Shown one piece after another: positions 1 through 7,880 of a stretch of 11,036 bases of DNA (positions within the stretch are counted from its first letter, which is position 1; the number at the start of each line of letters is the position of its first letter). The stretch is from JAEXNA01 sp050486105. GTDB lineage: Bacteria > Vulcanimicrobiota > Xenobia > Xenobiales > JADMJV01. Under the pieces are notes generated by a model. That model made no database searches, was not told the DNA's origin, and saw nothing but the letters and a program-made list of their open reading frames with translations. The translations under genes were made by a program, and so were the position numbers. Location of the stretch: assembly GCA_050486105.1 (NCBI GenBank), contig JBJHCR010000224.1:1-11036 (forward strand). Direction: 5' to 3'.

Positions 1-626
1 TTGTCCAGAGGGTCGGATGCCCAATAGCAAAAAGCCATCCCGGCCGGGGGGCCCACCTTCTCGTGAAACACCTCTAAAGTCTCGCGCCACAACTTGGCAT
101 TCTCGGGGGTGTACAAAAACTGGTCCGAGAGACGGGGGGCAGCCACCGAGCAGAACCAACAGCCCACGGAGCAGCCCTTAGAGAGTTCGAAGCACATCGG
201 AGCATGCACCACATACTCGGCCTTATGTCCTCCCAAGTGGCTGACACAGCGAGCCATGGAGCGGGCTCGCCAAGCCGCGAAGCGACGGTCGTTAGGGGTG
301 GCCCGCTCCCGATAGCGGTGACGGGAACGCGCCTTCTCGTTCTGAAAGGCCAAATAGCGTTGCACCGTCAAAGGCAGATCTCTGGCCCCGGGCAGAGTCT
401 TTCGCAGAGCCGGGTCCCAAAGTATCCGAATCTCCTCTGGGTCACTCTTGAGATGGTAGCGCTGGGCGGCCTCAGCCGCATCCGCCGCAGCCAGATCGCG
501 GAATTCTCCGTCGGCGTACCAACGCTCGATGAAGCGTTTGGTGTGGCCGATGTCGGCCCGGTAGCTTGGGTCCGCGTTGTGCTTATCGAATAAAATGGGC
601 CGAACGGCAGGTAGGGTTTCAAGCAT
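1..626 (-). CDS. PoyD-family radical SAM peptide epimerase (EpiA), 3' part cut by window edge
   Basis: The first 208 codons of a third epimerase; the frame is open to the left edge and only its start is in the window. It begins MLETLPAVRPILFDKHNADP, closely matching the EpiB N-terminus. The helical domain (25-75) has RFIERWYADGEFRDL and SDPEEIRILW. The cluster motif is C152-SVG-C156-WF-C159 in SKGCSVGCWFC. The visible part ends in YWASDPLD, the conserved block after the cluster. All three motif cysteines are present and the frame has no break, so nothing visible suggests a dead copy; the C-terminal cysteines cannot be checked here. The ATG at 626 overlaps the EpiB stop by 8 nt (ATGCTTGA) and has AAGGAG 7 nt upstream, so translation is probably coupled to EpiB. 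Predicted reaction as for EpiB. Confidence 0.9.
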   Translation of the reverse strand, partial: MLETLPAVRPILFDKHNADPSYRADIGHTKRFIERWYADGEFRDLAAADAAEAAQRYHLKSDPEEIRILWDPALRKTLPGARDLPLTVQRYLAFQNEKARSRHRYRERATPNDRRFAAWRARSMARCVSHLGGHKAEYVVHAPMCFELSKGCSVGCWFCSVAAPRLSDQFLYTPENAKLWRETLEVFHEKVGPPAGMAFCYWASDPLD

Positions 627-2052
627 GCAGACTCTCCTTGGGCTCTTCATTCAAGAGGCCGCGCGAGTACAGGAGGTCGTTGAATAAATGGAAGGTTTCC
701 TCCAAAGGCCGCTGGCTTTTCAGGGCAAGCTCGGCCAAGGTGTGACGGCCGGAGCGGATCTGCTCGGCCAAACCAAGCATATCCTGGGGCAGTCTGACGC
801 GATGGCGGCGGAAAGGGCTGGTCACTTCGAAGCCGTCAGGAGTGGCCTCATAGTTCAAATCGCGTCGGAAGGCCACCACGCTATCGGGGGCCAAAGTCTC
901 TTTCATATGGTCGCCGATCATGCGCAGTAACAAACGCCGCAGGCTGGCAGCGTCGGTGAAGGTCCCCTCATCCAGCAGCCAGTGACCCAGCGGCCAGCGA
1001 TCGCAAGCGTTGCAAGGGGTGATCAGTTGCACCCTACGGTCCACCATGTTGAGGTAGAAGCCGGAGACACAGGCGATGGTGGACGTTTGGTGCTCGGGGG
1101 TGGCTTCGGCCTTGCCTTTGGCGACCAGCTTCTTCTCCCGGGCGAGAGCCTTGCCCGCGATCACCTTGCCGGGATGCAGGGCTTCCTTGTTCTGAGGAAT
1201 GCACTCCACAAAGGCCAACTCTGCGGCGTCGAAGGCCTCGTGAATACGGTTCCATTGAGGCAGGCTGAGCACCGAGAAGCGATCGATCACGCCTCCCTTC
1301 TGTTCGGCCAGCTTGAGCAGGTCGCGCACTCGGTCCACGTGGCGGTCGGGCTGGGCCGTGGTGGTTTGAGGGAAGAAACCGATCACTTCGTGGAAATCGA
1401 CCATGAACTGCTCATAATCTGGATTATCCAGGGGGTCGTTAGACCAGTAGCAGTAGCCGCCGTGAGAACCCTCTCCGGTGATTTCGCGCAACACCTGAAG
1501 GCACTCCTTCCACCAGCGGGCGCTCCGGCCATTATAGGCGAGTTGCTCTCCCAGTTTCTCGGCCGAGACGGCACAGAACCAACAGCCCACGGAGCAGCCC
1601 TTGCCGAGTTCGATGCAGAAAGGAGCATGCACCAGCAGTCGAGCCTTGGGGCCCAGATGACTTTCGCAACGCAAGATCTGGCGGTTTCGCCAAGCTCTCC
1701 AGCGGGGGTCTTGGGGCAGCCCCATGTGGCGGTGCGTGGCCGCAAACTGACGCTTCTCGGCGACGTAGGCGCGGTAACGCGCCACCGCTAGCGATTGAGG
1801 AGGTGCGCACATTCCGCTGCCGGGAGTCTCCCAGAGTTGGCGAATCTCCTCGGGGTCCCGCTTGAGACCCCAGCGACCGGCCGCCTCCTGGGGATCCTGA
1901 CATAGCACCTCACGAAAGACGGCGTCGGCAGCAAAACGCTCGAGAAATCTCTTGGTCTGCCCAATGTCGTCGCGGTATTCCTGGTCGGCGTTGTGACGCT
2001 GATGGAGCACAGGGCGGACTTCGGGTAAGGTGACTGTTGCTTGGTGACTCAA
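619..2052 (-). CDS. PoyD-family radical SAM peptide epimerase (EpiB)
   Basis: 477-residue enzyme predicted to epimerise residues of the precursor core, as EpiC. The cluster motif is C153-SVG-C157-WF-C160 within GKGCSVGCWFC. Family marks are NDPLDNPDYE (205-214), DRFSVLSL (257-264) and ACVSGF (327-332). Conserved cysteines C328, C347 and C350 (PCNAC) have the same 19-residue spacing from the first as in EpiC. The N-terminal domain (30-75: GQTKRFLERFAADAVFREVL, then DPEEIRQLW) is shared with EpiA. The C-terminal module (417-468) has a winged-helix look. It is closer to EpiA (about half identical over the visible part, by eye) than to EpiC, so these two probably arose by tandem duplication. The start is a TTG whose last two bases overlap the upstream TGA stop (TTGA). 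A strong GGAGG 8 nt upstream supports it despite the rare start codon. Confidence 0.9.
   Translation of the reverse strand: MSHQATVTLPEVRPVLHQRHNADQEYRDDIGQTKRFLERFAADAVFREVLCQDPQEAAGRWGLKRDPEEIRQLWETPGSGMCAPPQSLAVARYRAYVAEKRQFAATHRHMGLPQDPRWRAWRNRQILRCESHLGPKARLLVHAPFCIELGKGCSVGCWFCAVSAEKLGEQLAYNGRSARWWKECLQVLREITGEGSHGGYCYWSNDPLDNPDYEQFMVDFHEVIGFFPQTTTAQPDRHVDRVRDLLKLAEQKGGVIDRFSVLSLPQWNRIHEAFDAAELAFVECIPQNKEALHPGKVIAGKALAREKKLVAKGKAEATPEHQTSTIACVSGFYLNMVDRRVQLITPCNACDRWPLGHWLLDEGTFTDAASLRRLLLRMIGDHMKETLAPDSVVAFRRDLNYEATPDGFEVTSPFRRHRVRLPQDMLGLAEQIRSGRHTLAELALKSQRPLEETFHLFNDLLYSRGLLNEEPKESLHA
634..639 (-). promoter_or_regulatory. Ribosome-binding site for EpiA
   Basis: AAGGAG on the minus strand, 7 nt before the ATG at 626 and inside the last codons of EpiB. 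It supports the start and a coupled, overlapping junction. Confidence 0.65.
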
Positions 2053-4187
2053 AGCCGCTCCCTCCGAGAGATGTAGTTTTCCAATTCATCACCGGGATCC
2101 TTCTCCGATGGTCCGTCCTCGATTTTCTGGCACCAAAACTGATACATGGTGAGGAAAGTTGTGGGATAGAGTTCTTCGAACTTGCCCCAGCAGAGCAAAT
2201 CGACCCGACGAGGATCGTGGGGGAACAGCCGGTCATAGGTGAGTCTGGTCTCACCGCTGGTCTCGAAACCGAGAAATCGAAGCCCGAGTTGGGGCAGGAG
2301 TTCGGCGATTTTGGTGATGGTGAAGCGATGCTCCTGAACGTGGAAAATGAGATCGCGACAGCCACTCAGATAGTAGAAGTCGCGAACCGTGGTGGCTCCC
2401 CAGGCCGGGTCATCCTGGGGCAAGGCCGCCAGCTCTTGACGGGCTTGCCGGATCCCCTCGGGGGTAGGCGGGATTCGCCGCTCCCGGACCCACTCTTGAG
2501 CGGCCACGAAAGAGTTTCGGGCCCGTTCGCTGTACAAGGCGATCTTCATAACTCCGCCGGGGCGAAGCAAGCTGGAGAGAACCCGCCAGCCGGCCACCGG
2601 GTCTTCCATATGATGCAGCACCCCGGTGCAGGTAATGGTGTCGAAACGCTCCGGCCAGTCGCCCAAGGCAAGCAAGTCGGCCTGGTAGAGTTCCACTTCA
2701 TCCATCCCCAACTGTCCGGCCATGCGCCGGGCGTGGGCTAGACTGGCCCGACTGAGATCGACCCCGACCACCCCGGAGGTCTCCCAGGTCGCGGCTAAGG
2801 TCAACAGATCGCGGCCGGTCCCACAACCTGCCACCAGCAAGCGGGGTCGAGCCAGCAAATCTGGCGCTTTCCAATACGGGAAAAAGGCTTGCAAACCGTG
2901 CCCCAAGCGCATGCGCGTGGTGCGCGTGAGGCTGCGCCAACGTGGGTAGGGATTCTCTTCGTACTGGCGGCTGACGGCGGCCGAGACAGCGTGGGAAACC
3001 GGAGTGAGGCTGGGAATCTCTAGGGCCAGCTCCCGCTCTAGGGCCGGCTCCGTCAGATGCATCAAGACCAGCTGCTCAAGCCCCTCTACCGCACGGGTCA
3101 AGGGAGCGTACATAGCCTGCCCGAGAGCCGCTGCCAAGTCTTGGCGGGAAGCCAAGCTTTCCAGCATGGCGTTCTCCTGGGGCGAGACAGCGTAGACGAA
3201 CTCGCTATGCCAACCATTCAAGGCCAGAGCCTGGGCGGTGGCGGTGAGCTCGGGAGTGAGTTGCCCGGGCTCCTGCAGGCGTTCGAGCACCGCCCAACGC
3301 AAGGCCGTGAGGCCTCGCTCGATGGTGAGATCAGAGAGCACCCCGGCGCTGATCACCCGCTGTAGGAAGGTGTCCTCCAAGACGGGCTGCAGCCGGCCTG
3401 AGCGCATGGCTTCACCGGCCTCGAGGCCGGTGTTCAAACTCCACAAAATCTGCAGCCTTGGACGGCGCAGCAGCAAGACCACGGATGCCTGAGCCAGATG
3501 CTCGACTTCGATGTCGGGGTGGTCGTAGCTCTCTTCGACTTGGCGTTCGTTCTCCAGCGCCAACACGGCCAGCGGCTTGCGGGACAAGCAGCGAGCCAGG
3601 GCCTGACGGGACGGAATTAGGTGGGGATGGGTCTCGAGCAGCCGCCCCAAATGGCGGACCGCTCCGATATAGTCACCGCAGTCGAACAGCAAGTCGCCCA
3701 GAGCCATCTGGGCGTCCAGGTTGTCCGGACTGCTCTCCACTATACTTTGTAGGCGGTCCAGGGCGGTGCGGCTGTTGCCCTTTTGCCAGGTGAGAACCGC
3801 TAGACCGACTTGGGCGTGGCCCTGTTCGGGCTCGAGAGCCAAGGCGGACTCGTAGCAGCGGAGGGCTTCGGCAGCCTCGCCGCGCAAGCGATAGGCGGTT
3901 CCCAGCAGGGCCAAGGCCAAGGCCTGCTCCGACGAATCCTGGCAGGCTTCCCGCAAGATCTCGACGGCCTGATCCGGACGGCCTAGGGCCACGCAAAGTC
4001 GTCCCTGGACTAGGGGATTTCCGCGCTCTCCCTGCAGCAAGCCTAGCAAACCTTGGGCCGAAGCGTGCTCGGGTTCAAGGCGCAGCAACTCCCGGCAAAG
4101 CTCCTCGGCCTCGGTGAATTGGCCCAGGCGGGCCCGCTGCACCGCCCGGGCGAACAAGTCCACACCGGCCACCATCATGCCAGGCAA
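2049..4187 (-). CDS. TPR-repeat protein fused to a class I SAM-dependent methyltransferase
   Basis: 712-residue, probably cytoplasmic protein. Residues about 10-200 form roughly five tetratricopeptide helical repeats (such as ALLGTAYRLRGEAAEALRCYESALALEP), usually a protein- or peptide-binding scaffold. Residues 205-400 are helical and unassigned. QYEENPYPRW (408-417) marks the junction to the methyltransferase, as in many TPR-methyltransferase fusions. The catalytic Rossmann fold has SAM motif I VAGCGTGRD (452-460), acidic D476 in GVDLS, QADLLAL (502-508), TGVLHHMEDP (521-530) and LLRPGGVMKIALYS (540-553). The C-terminal part (600-685) has the DFYYLSGCRDLIFHVQEHRF block common in this family. 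Substrate unknown. The location suggests N- or O-methylation of the peptide, by analogy with the Asn N-methyltransferase of polytheonamide biosynthesis; this is inference. The TTG at 4187 is chosen because a GGAGAGGA site lies 7 nt upstream; the ATG at 4178 (ATGA overlap) is an alternative. The gene overlaps CMT2 by 13 nt. Confidence 0.85.
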   Translation of the reverse strand: MPGMMVAGVDLFARAVQRARLGQFTEAEELCRELLRLEPEHASAQGLLGLLQGERGNPLVQGRLCVALGRPDQAVEILREACQDSSEQALALALLGTAYRLRGEAAEALRCYESALALEPEQGHAQVGLAVLTWQKGNSRTALDRLQSIVESSPDNLDAQMALGDLLFDCGDYIGAVRHLGRLLETHPHLIPSRQALARCLSRKPLAVLALENERQVEESYDHPDIEVEHLAQASVVLLLRRPRLQILWSLNTGLEAGEAMRSGRLQPVLEDTFLQRVISAGVLSDLTIERGLTALRWAVLERLQEPGQLTPELTATAQALALNGWHSEFVYAVSPQENAMLESLASRQDLAAALGQAMYAPLTRAVEGLEQLVLMHLTEPALERELALEIPSLTPVSHAVSAAVSRQYEENPYPRWRSLTRTTRMRLGHGLQAFFPYWKAPDLLARPRLLVAGCGTGRDLLTLAATWETSGVVGVDLSRASLAHARRMAGQLGMDEVELYQADLLALGDWPERFDTITCTGVLHHMEDPVAGWRVLSSLLRPGGVMKIALYSERARNSFVAAQEWVRERRIPPTPEGIRQARQELAALPQDDPAWGATTVRDFYYLSGCRDLIFHVQEHRFTITKIAELLPQLGLRFLGFETSGETRLTYDRLFPHDPRRVDLLCWGKFEELYPTTFLTMYQFWCQKIEDGPSEKDPGDELENYISRRERL
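2058..2065 (-). promoter_or_regulatory. Strong ribosome-binding site deciding the TTG start of EpiB
   Basis: GGAGGGAG on the minus strand lies inside the end of the TPR-methyltransferase gene, with GGAGG 8 nt before the TTG at 2052. It is the best Shine-Dalgarno match in the window and supports a non-ATG start that overlaps the upstream stop. Confidence 0.7.
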
Positions 4188-6052
4188 GCTCGGATCCTCT
4201 CCAGCGTCGGCTGGGGGGCGGTAGGAATCTTTCGCACATCCCCACCGGGATAGCGATGGTTGCGGGAAGGAAGGTCGCCGGACACGGCCAGCGCCAGGTA
4301 GCGGCCACCCAACTCCAACACAAGTTTACGGTCCACCAATTCTTGCACCACCTGGGGTTCCCCTACTCCCTTCTGGCTGCGCGGCTCCTGACAGGCCAGG
4401 TAGGCCAGCCGCAACTCTCCTTCCAGGCTCTGCCGTCGCGCGGGAGCGCAAGGCCGAGTATCCAGAAAGTGCAAGGTGGTTCCGTCGTCGTGCACGCTTA
4501 GGATGGGAGGGAGGGACTGCCTTGAACTCCGCTTCCAGGCCCGGATGACCTCCCGGGAGGCTTGCAGCGGTCCTTCGTGCTGCTGTCGCTCAAGACGACG
4601 AATGGAGCCGGGCTGATCCTCGAAGAAGTAGGCCATGTCTGACAGTTGCTCAGGTGACAGGGGGTAAACGAAACGGTACGTTGGGCAGGGGGACAGGGTA
4701 ATACCGTACTTCTCGGGATTCGTATGGTACGGACTGAAGCGGTCGTAGCGCACCATACCGCTGCCCGTCGGAGGTTGAAGATGGAAAATCAGGGGCAACC
4801 AGGCGGCCATCTCCTCATACCACTCCGGCTTCTCTTCCGGAAAACCCATCAACATATTCCAGGTCACCTGTAAGCCGTACTCCCGGCACCACTTGAGGAG
4901 CTGCACGTTGATCAGTGCCGTCGTTCCTTTGTCCATCAACTTGAGGACTTCGTCGTGCATGGACTCGATGCCGGGTTGGATCCAGTTCACCCCGGCCTCC
5001 GACAGCAGCCGCACCTGCTCCCGCCGAAGGTTGGCCTTGGTCTCGTAGAAGAGGTTGAAGCGCTCGGGTAAAGCCGCCAGAAAAGGCAACACAGTCTTGA
5101 GGTGTGCCATATTAATAATGTTGTCGACCACCGCGAAGTCGAGCAAGCGGTAGCGCGCAGCCAGACCTTGGAACTCTTCCAGGATGCGCTCGGCGGACTT
5201 GGATCGGTAGCCCATTCCACTGCCGTTGAGGCCGCAAAAAGTGCAGTGATGCTTCTGCCCCCACCAACATCCGCGCGAGGTCTCGATCAATAGCCCGGGC
5301 ATCAATAGAGCCCTCAAAGGTGAGGCCTCGAGAGTTTCAAAGTAGTCGTCGTAGTCGGGGGTGGGGCTGCTGTCTAGTTGGTCGATGACTAAACGCTCGG
5401 GCTCTTCAACCTTCCCTCGGGTATAAGGCGTCAGCACTCCGGCCAGACTGCTCCGGCGACCAGCCAGCAGATCGGCGCAGAGCTTGGGGAAGACGGCTTC
5501 GGCTTCGCCGTTGACCAGATAATCGACCCAAGGGAAAGCCTCGTGGGTGATCTTTCCCATGGGACCTTCACAATTGGCCCCTCCCATCACTGTAATTACC
5601 TCCGGCGCCAACTGCTTAACCCGCCGCAGTAGGGCCAGGCTGGCGCAGTGCTGGGCAAACATAGAACTGCAGGCCACCACCCTGGGTTGATCCCGGAGGA
5701 TGCGGCGCGCCGCGAGATCGATGAATTCCGGAGACAATTCCCGCAGTCGGGTGACCAGTTCCCGTACCTCTGGAGTCATGTCGGGGAGCAGCGCGTAATA
5801 ATCCTGGGCGTCGGGCTGATAGTCGGGGAAGGCTGCCGAGGCGAAGATCCACTCGCCCACCAGGCACTCCACCCGGTGACGCTCGGCTCGCATAACCGCC
5901 TCCAGCGACATGGCCTCCACGTACCAGAGGTTGGCATAGTACACCCGGCTCTCGATCTTCAGGGGAGCCAGCGAGGCCTTGAGTAATCCCAGCGCAATAG
6001 AAGGACGTTGGGGTGCCGCGAAGGGCATCAGGACGAGGGCCACTTCAGACAT
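4175..6052 (-). CDS. B12-dependent radical SAM RiPP C-methyltransferase (CMT2, PoyB/PoyC type)
   Basis: 625-residue tandem paralogue of CMT1, similar along its whole length and nearly identical around the catalytic motif. Cobalamin-binding region about 1-215 (ACSSMFAQHCASLALLRR, VMGGANCEG). The cluster motif is C262-x7-C270-xx-C273 in SRGCWWGQKHHCTFCGLNG. ETKANLR (337-343) and WIQPGIESMHDEVLKLMDKG (357-376) follow. The C-terminal module (527-593) carries LDTRPCAPARR and LVLELGGRYLALAV. Predicted to methylate a different set of core residues from CMT1, as two such enzymes divide this work in polytheonamide biosynthesis (inference). The two differ most at about residues 42-60 and 77-105 and in the C-terminal 130 residues. 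The ATG at 6052 overlaps the end of CMT1 by 8 nt (ATGTCTGA); no good ribosome-binding site is visible, suggesting translational coupling. The C-terminal tail after residue 605 is longer than in CMT1. Confidence 0.93.
   Translation of the reverse strand: MSEVALVLMPFAAPQRPSIALGLLKASLAPLKIESRVYYANLWYVEAMSLEAVMRAERHRVECLVGEWIFASAAFPDYQPDAQDYYALLPDMTPEVRELVTRLRELSPEFIDLAARRILRDQPRVVACSSMFAQHCASLALLRRVKQLAPEVITVMGGANCEGPMGKITHEAFPWVDYLVNGEAEAVFPKLCADLLAGRRSSLAGVLTPYTRGKVEEPERLVIDQLDSSPTPDYDDYFETLEASPLRALLMPGLLIETSRGCWWGQKHHCTFCGLNGSGMGYRSKSAERILEEFQGLAARYRLLDFAVVDNIINMAHLKTVLPFLAALPERFNLFYETKANLRREQVRLLSEAGVNWIQPGIESMHDEVLKLMDKGTTALINVQLLKWCREYGLQVTWNMLMGFPEEKPEWYEEMAAWLPLIFHLQPPTGSGMVRYDRFSPYHTNPEKYGITLSPCPTYRFVYPLSPEQLSDMAYFFEDQPGSIRRLERQQHEGPLQASREVIRAWKRSSRQSLPPILSVHDDGTTLHFLDTRPCAPARRQSLEGELRLAYLACQEPRSQKGVGEPQVVQELVDRKLVLELGGRYLALAVSGDLPSRNHRYPGGDVRKIPTAPQPTLERIRACLA
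4195..4202 (-). promoter_or_regulatory. Ribosome-binding site for the TPR-methyltransferase gene
   Basis: GGAGAGGA on the minus strand, with AGGA ending 7 nt before the TTG at 4187. This spacing favours TTG 4187 over the ATG at 4178, for which the same site would be about 16 nt away. Confidence 0.55.
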
Positions 6053-7880
6053 GAGCGGGTCGTCTCGCAGCTAGGATATCGCCGCCGGGACTGGGCATGT
6101 CTAGGGAAGGTAGGGACCCGCGCACTCCGAGGGCCAGATATCGACCACCTAACTCCAGCGTCAGCTTTCGCTCCACTTGCTCGGCCAGGATGGCCTCGGC
6201 CTCGGGGCCGAACTCTTTGCTCAGCTTCCTGATAGTAGTGGCTTTGTCGCAAGCCAGGTAGATCTCGCGCTCCTTCCCCTGAAACTGCTGCCGACGCGCG
6301 TGGGCGCATTGTCTGGTGTCGAGGATCTCCAAAGTTTGCCCGTCGTCGTCGATGACCAGCAGGGGCGGCATGGTCCAATAGTTGCGGAACCAGGAACGGC
6401 AGAAAGCAACCAACTTGCGATGGGCCTGACTCCAACTCCGCCTAGGGTCGCCAAAGTAATACGCCAGCTCACTCAACTGCTCATTCGAAAGGGGGTAAAC
6501 ATGGGCGTAGGGGGGCAAAGGATGTAGCTCGAGGCCGTATTCTTGAGGCTGTACGTGGTAGGGCGAGAAGCGGTCGAAGCGAACGGGATAGGCGCCGCTG
6601 GGGGGCTGCAAATGGGTCAACATGGGCAAGAAAGAGAGCATATCCTCGTACCAGGCCTCCTCTTCGCCGGGGAAGTTGAAGAGAAAGTTCCAACTCAACC
6701 GCACACCCAGCTCACGAGCCCATTTCAAGAGCTGAATGTTGACCATGCCGGTGGTGCCCTTGTCGATCAGTTTGAGCACCTCATCGTGCAGCGACTCAAT
6801 GCCAGGCTGGATCCAACGTACCCCGGCGGCTACCAGCCCTTGCAGTTGTGAGTAGCGAAGGTTGGCTTTGGTCTCGTAAAACAAACGGTAGGGAGGGTCG
6901 GCCGCTGCGAGCTGCGGCAGAACCGACTCCAGGTAGCTCATGTCTAGGATGTTGTCCACCGGTTCGAAGCTGCGCAAGTTATAACGCTCGGAAAGCTCGG
7001 CAAACTCGGCCAGAACCCGCTCAGCCGACTTGGCACGGAAGGACATGCCGCTGCCATTGAGTCCGCAAAAAGTGCAGTGATGCTTCTGACCCCACCAGCA
7101 GCCCCGCGAAGTCTCGATGGGAAGCCCTGGCCGCACTCGTTGGCGGTAGGAGACCGAGGCCACCCGGGCAAAATACTCATCGAAGTCGGGAACAGGAGTA
7201 GCGTTGAGGTCGAGAATCTGAGGGCGGGTGATGGCCTTCGGCGTTTCGCGTTGAGAGGGCGCGATGACCCCAGGCAAGGGACCGATCTCCTCTCCGGAAA
7301 GCAGGCGGCGGCAGAACTCCGGAAAGACCCGGTCGGCTTCTCCGGAGACCACATAGTCGACCCAGGGAAAATGGCGATGGGTCGCTTGGCCCATGGCCCC
7401 TTCACAGTTTCCGCCTCCCATGACCGTGACCACTTCAGGGGCCAATTCGCGGATCCGGCGAAGCAGGGCCAAGCTGGCACAGTGCTGTTGAAAGACTGAG
7501 CTGCAGCCCACAATGCGGGGGCTTTCCGCCAAGATTCGGCGGGCTAGGGCATCCACGAACTCGGGCACCCGCCGACGCAGCGCAATGAGCTTCTCCATGT
7601 CGCCTTTATGCGGCTGGGTGTCGAAGAAGGGCTCCAACTCCCGCTGGTCCTCGGGAAAGGCGGCGGAGGCAAAGACCCATTCGCCCAGCAGAAACTCCGG
7701 GCTGCGATGGATGATGAGCTGGGCCAGGTCCAGGGAGCAGAACTCTGCGAAATCGAGGTTGGCGTACTCCACCCGGGCGGGCACTCCGGCTTTCCTCAAG
7801 CAGGACTTCAACAGCCCGAGCGCCAGGGAGGGGCGCTCTAGAGCAGCGAAGGGCATGAGCACCAAGACGACATCAGACAT
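6045..7880 (-). CDS. B12-dependent radical SAM RiPP C-methyltransferase (CMT1, PoyB/PoyC type)
   Basis: 611-residue enzyme predicted to add methyl groups to unactivated carbons of peptide side chains, with methylcobalamin as methyl carrier and SAM as radical source. Domain order: a Rossmann-like cobalamin-binding region (about 1-210, with GCSSVFQQHCASLALLRR and VMGGGNCEG); the radical-SAM core, with the unusual cluster motif C261-x7-C269-xx-C272 in SRGCWWGQKHHCTFCGLNG; conserved ETKANLR (336-342) and WIQPGIESLHDEVLKLIDKG (356-375); and a C-terminal module (517-590) with LDTRQCAHARR and LTLELGGRYLAL. No DxHxxG motif is seen, so cobalamin is probably bound without a protein histidine ligand. 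This fits the RiPP maturation C-methyltransferase family (TIGR03975-like). The frame extends to a TTG at 7922, but the ATG at 7880 aligns exactly with the CMT2 start (MSxVxLVLMPFAA) and shares ATGTCTGA with the EpiC stop, so it is preferred. Confidence 0.93.
   Translation of the reverse strand: MSDVVLVLMPFAALERPSLALGLLKSCLRKAGVPARVEYANLDFAEFCSLDLAQLIIHRSPEFLLGEWVFASAAFPEDQRELEPFFDTQPHKGDMEKLIALRRRVPEFVDALARRILAESPRIVGCSSVFQQHCASLALLRRIRELAPEVVTVMGGGNCEGAMGQATHRHFPWVDYVVSGEADRVFPEFCRRLLSGEEIGPLPGVIAPSQRETPKAITRPQILDLNATPVPDFDEYFARVASVSYRQRVRPGLPIETSRGCWWGQKHHCTFCGLNGSGMSFRAKSAERVLAEFAELSERYNLRSFEPVDNILDMSYLESVLPQLAAADPPYRLFYETKANLRYSQLQGLVAAGVRWIQPGIESLHDEVLKLIDKGTTGMVNIQLLKWARELGVRLSWNFLFNFPGEEEAWYEDMLSFLPMLTHLQPPSGAYPVRFDRFSPYHVQPQEYGLELHPLPPYAHVYPLSNEQLSELAYYFGDPRRSWSQAHRKLVAFCRSWFRNYWTMPPLLVIDDDGQTLEILDTRQCAHARRQQFQGKEREIYLACDKATTIRKLSKEFGPEAEAILAEQVERKLTLELGGRYLALGVRGSLPSLDMPSPGGDILAARRPAHV

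Noticed and set aside
368..622. Short minus-strand frame at the EpiA start
   Set aside because: It is out of frame with the EpiA sequence, which is open from 626 to the edge and carries the cluster motif; a frameshift is not needed to explain the region.
982..1791. Plus-strand open frame of 269 codons
   Set aside because: It lies wholly inside EpiB on the opposite strand; the EpiB frame has clear family motifs, while this product has no recognisable motif. Long antisense frames are common in GC-rich genes.
2037..2741. Plus-strand open frame of 234 codons
   Set aside because: Antisense shadow of the methyltransferase domain, which has intact SAM motifs on the other strand.
5232..7088. 26-nt identical blocks (5232-5257, 7063-7088) as a mobile or regulatory repeat
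   Set aside because: They encode the same catalytic motif of two paralogous proteins, so shared coding ancestry explains them.
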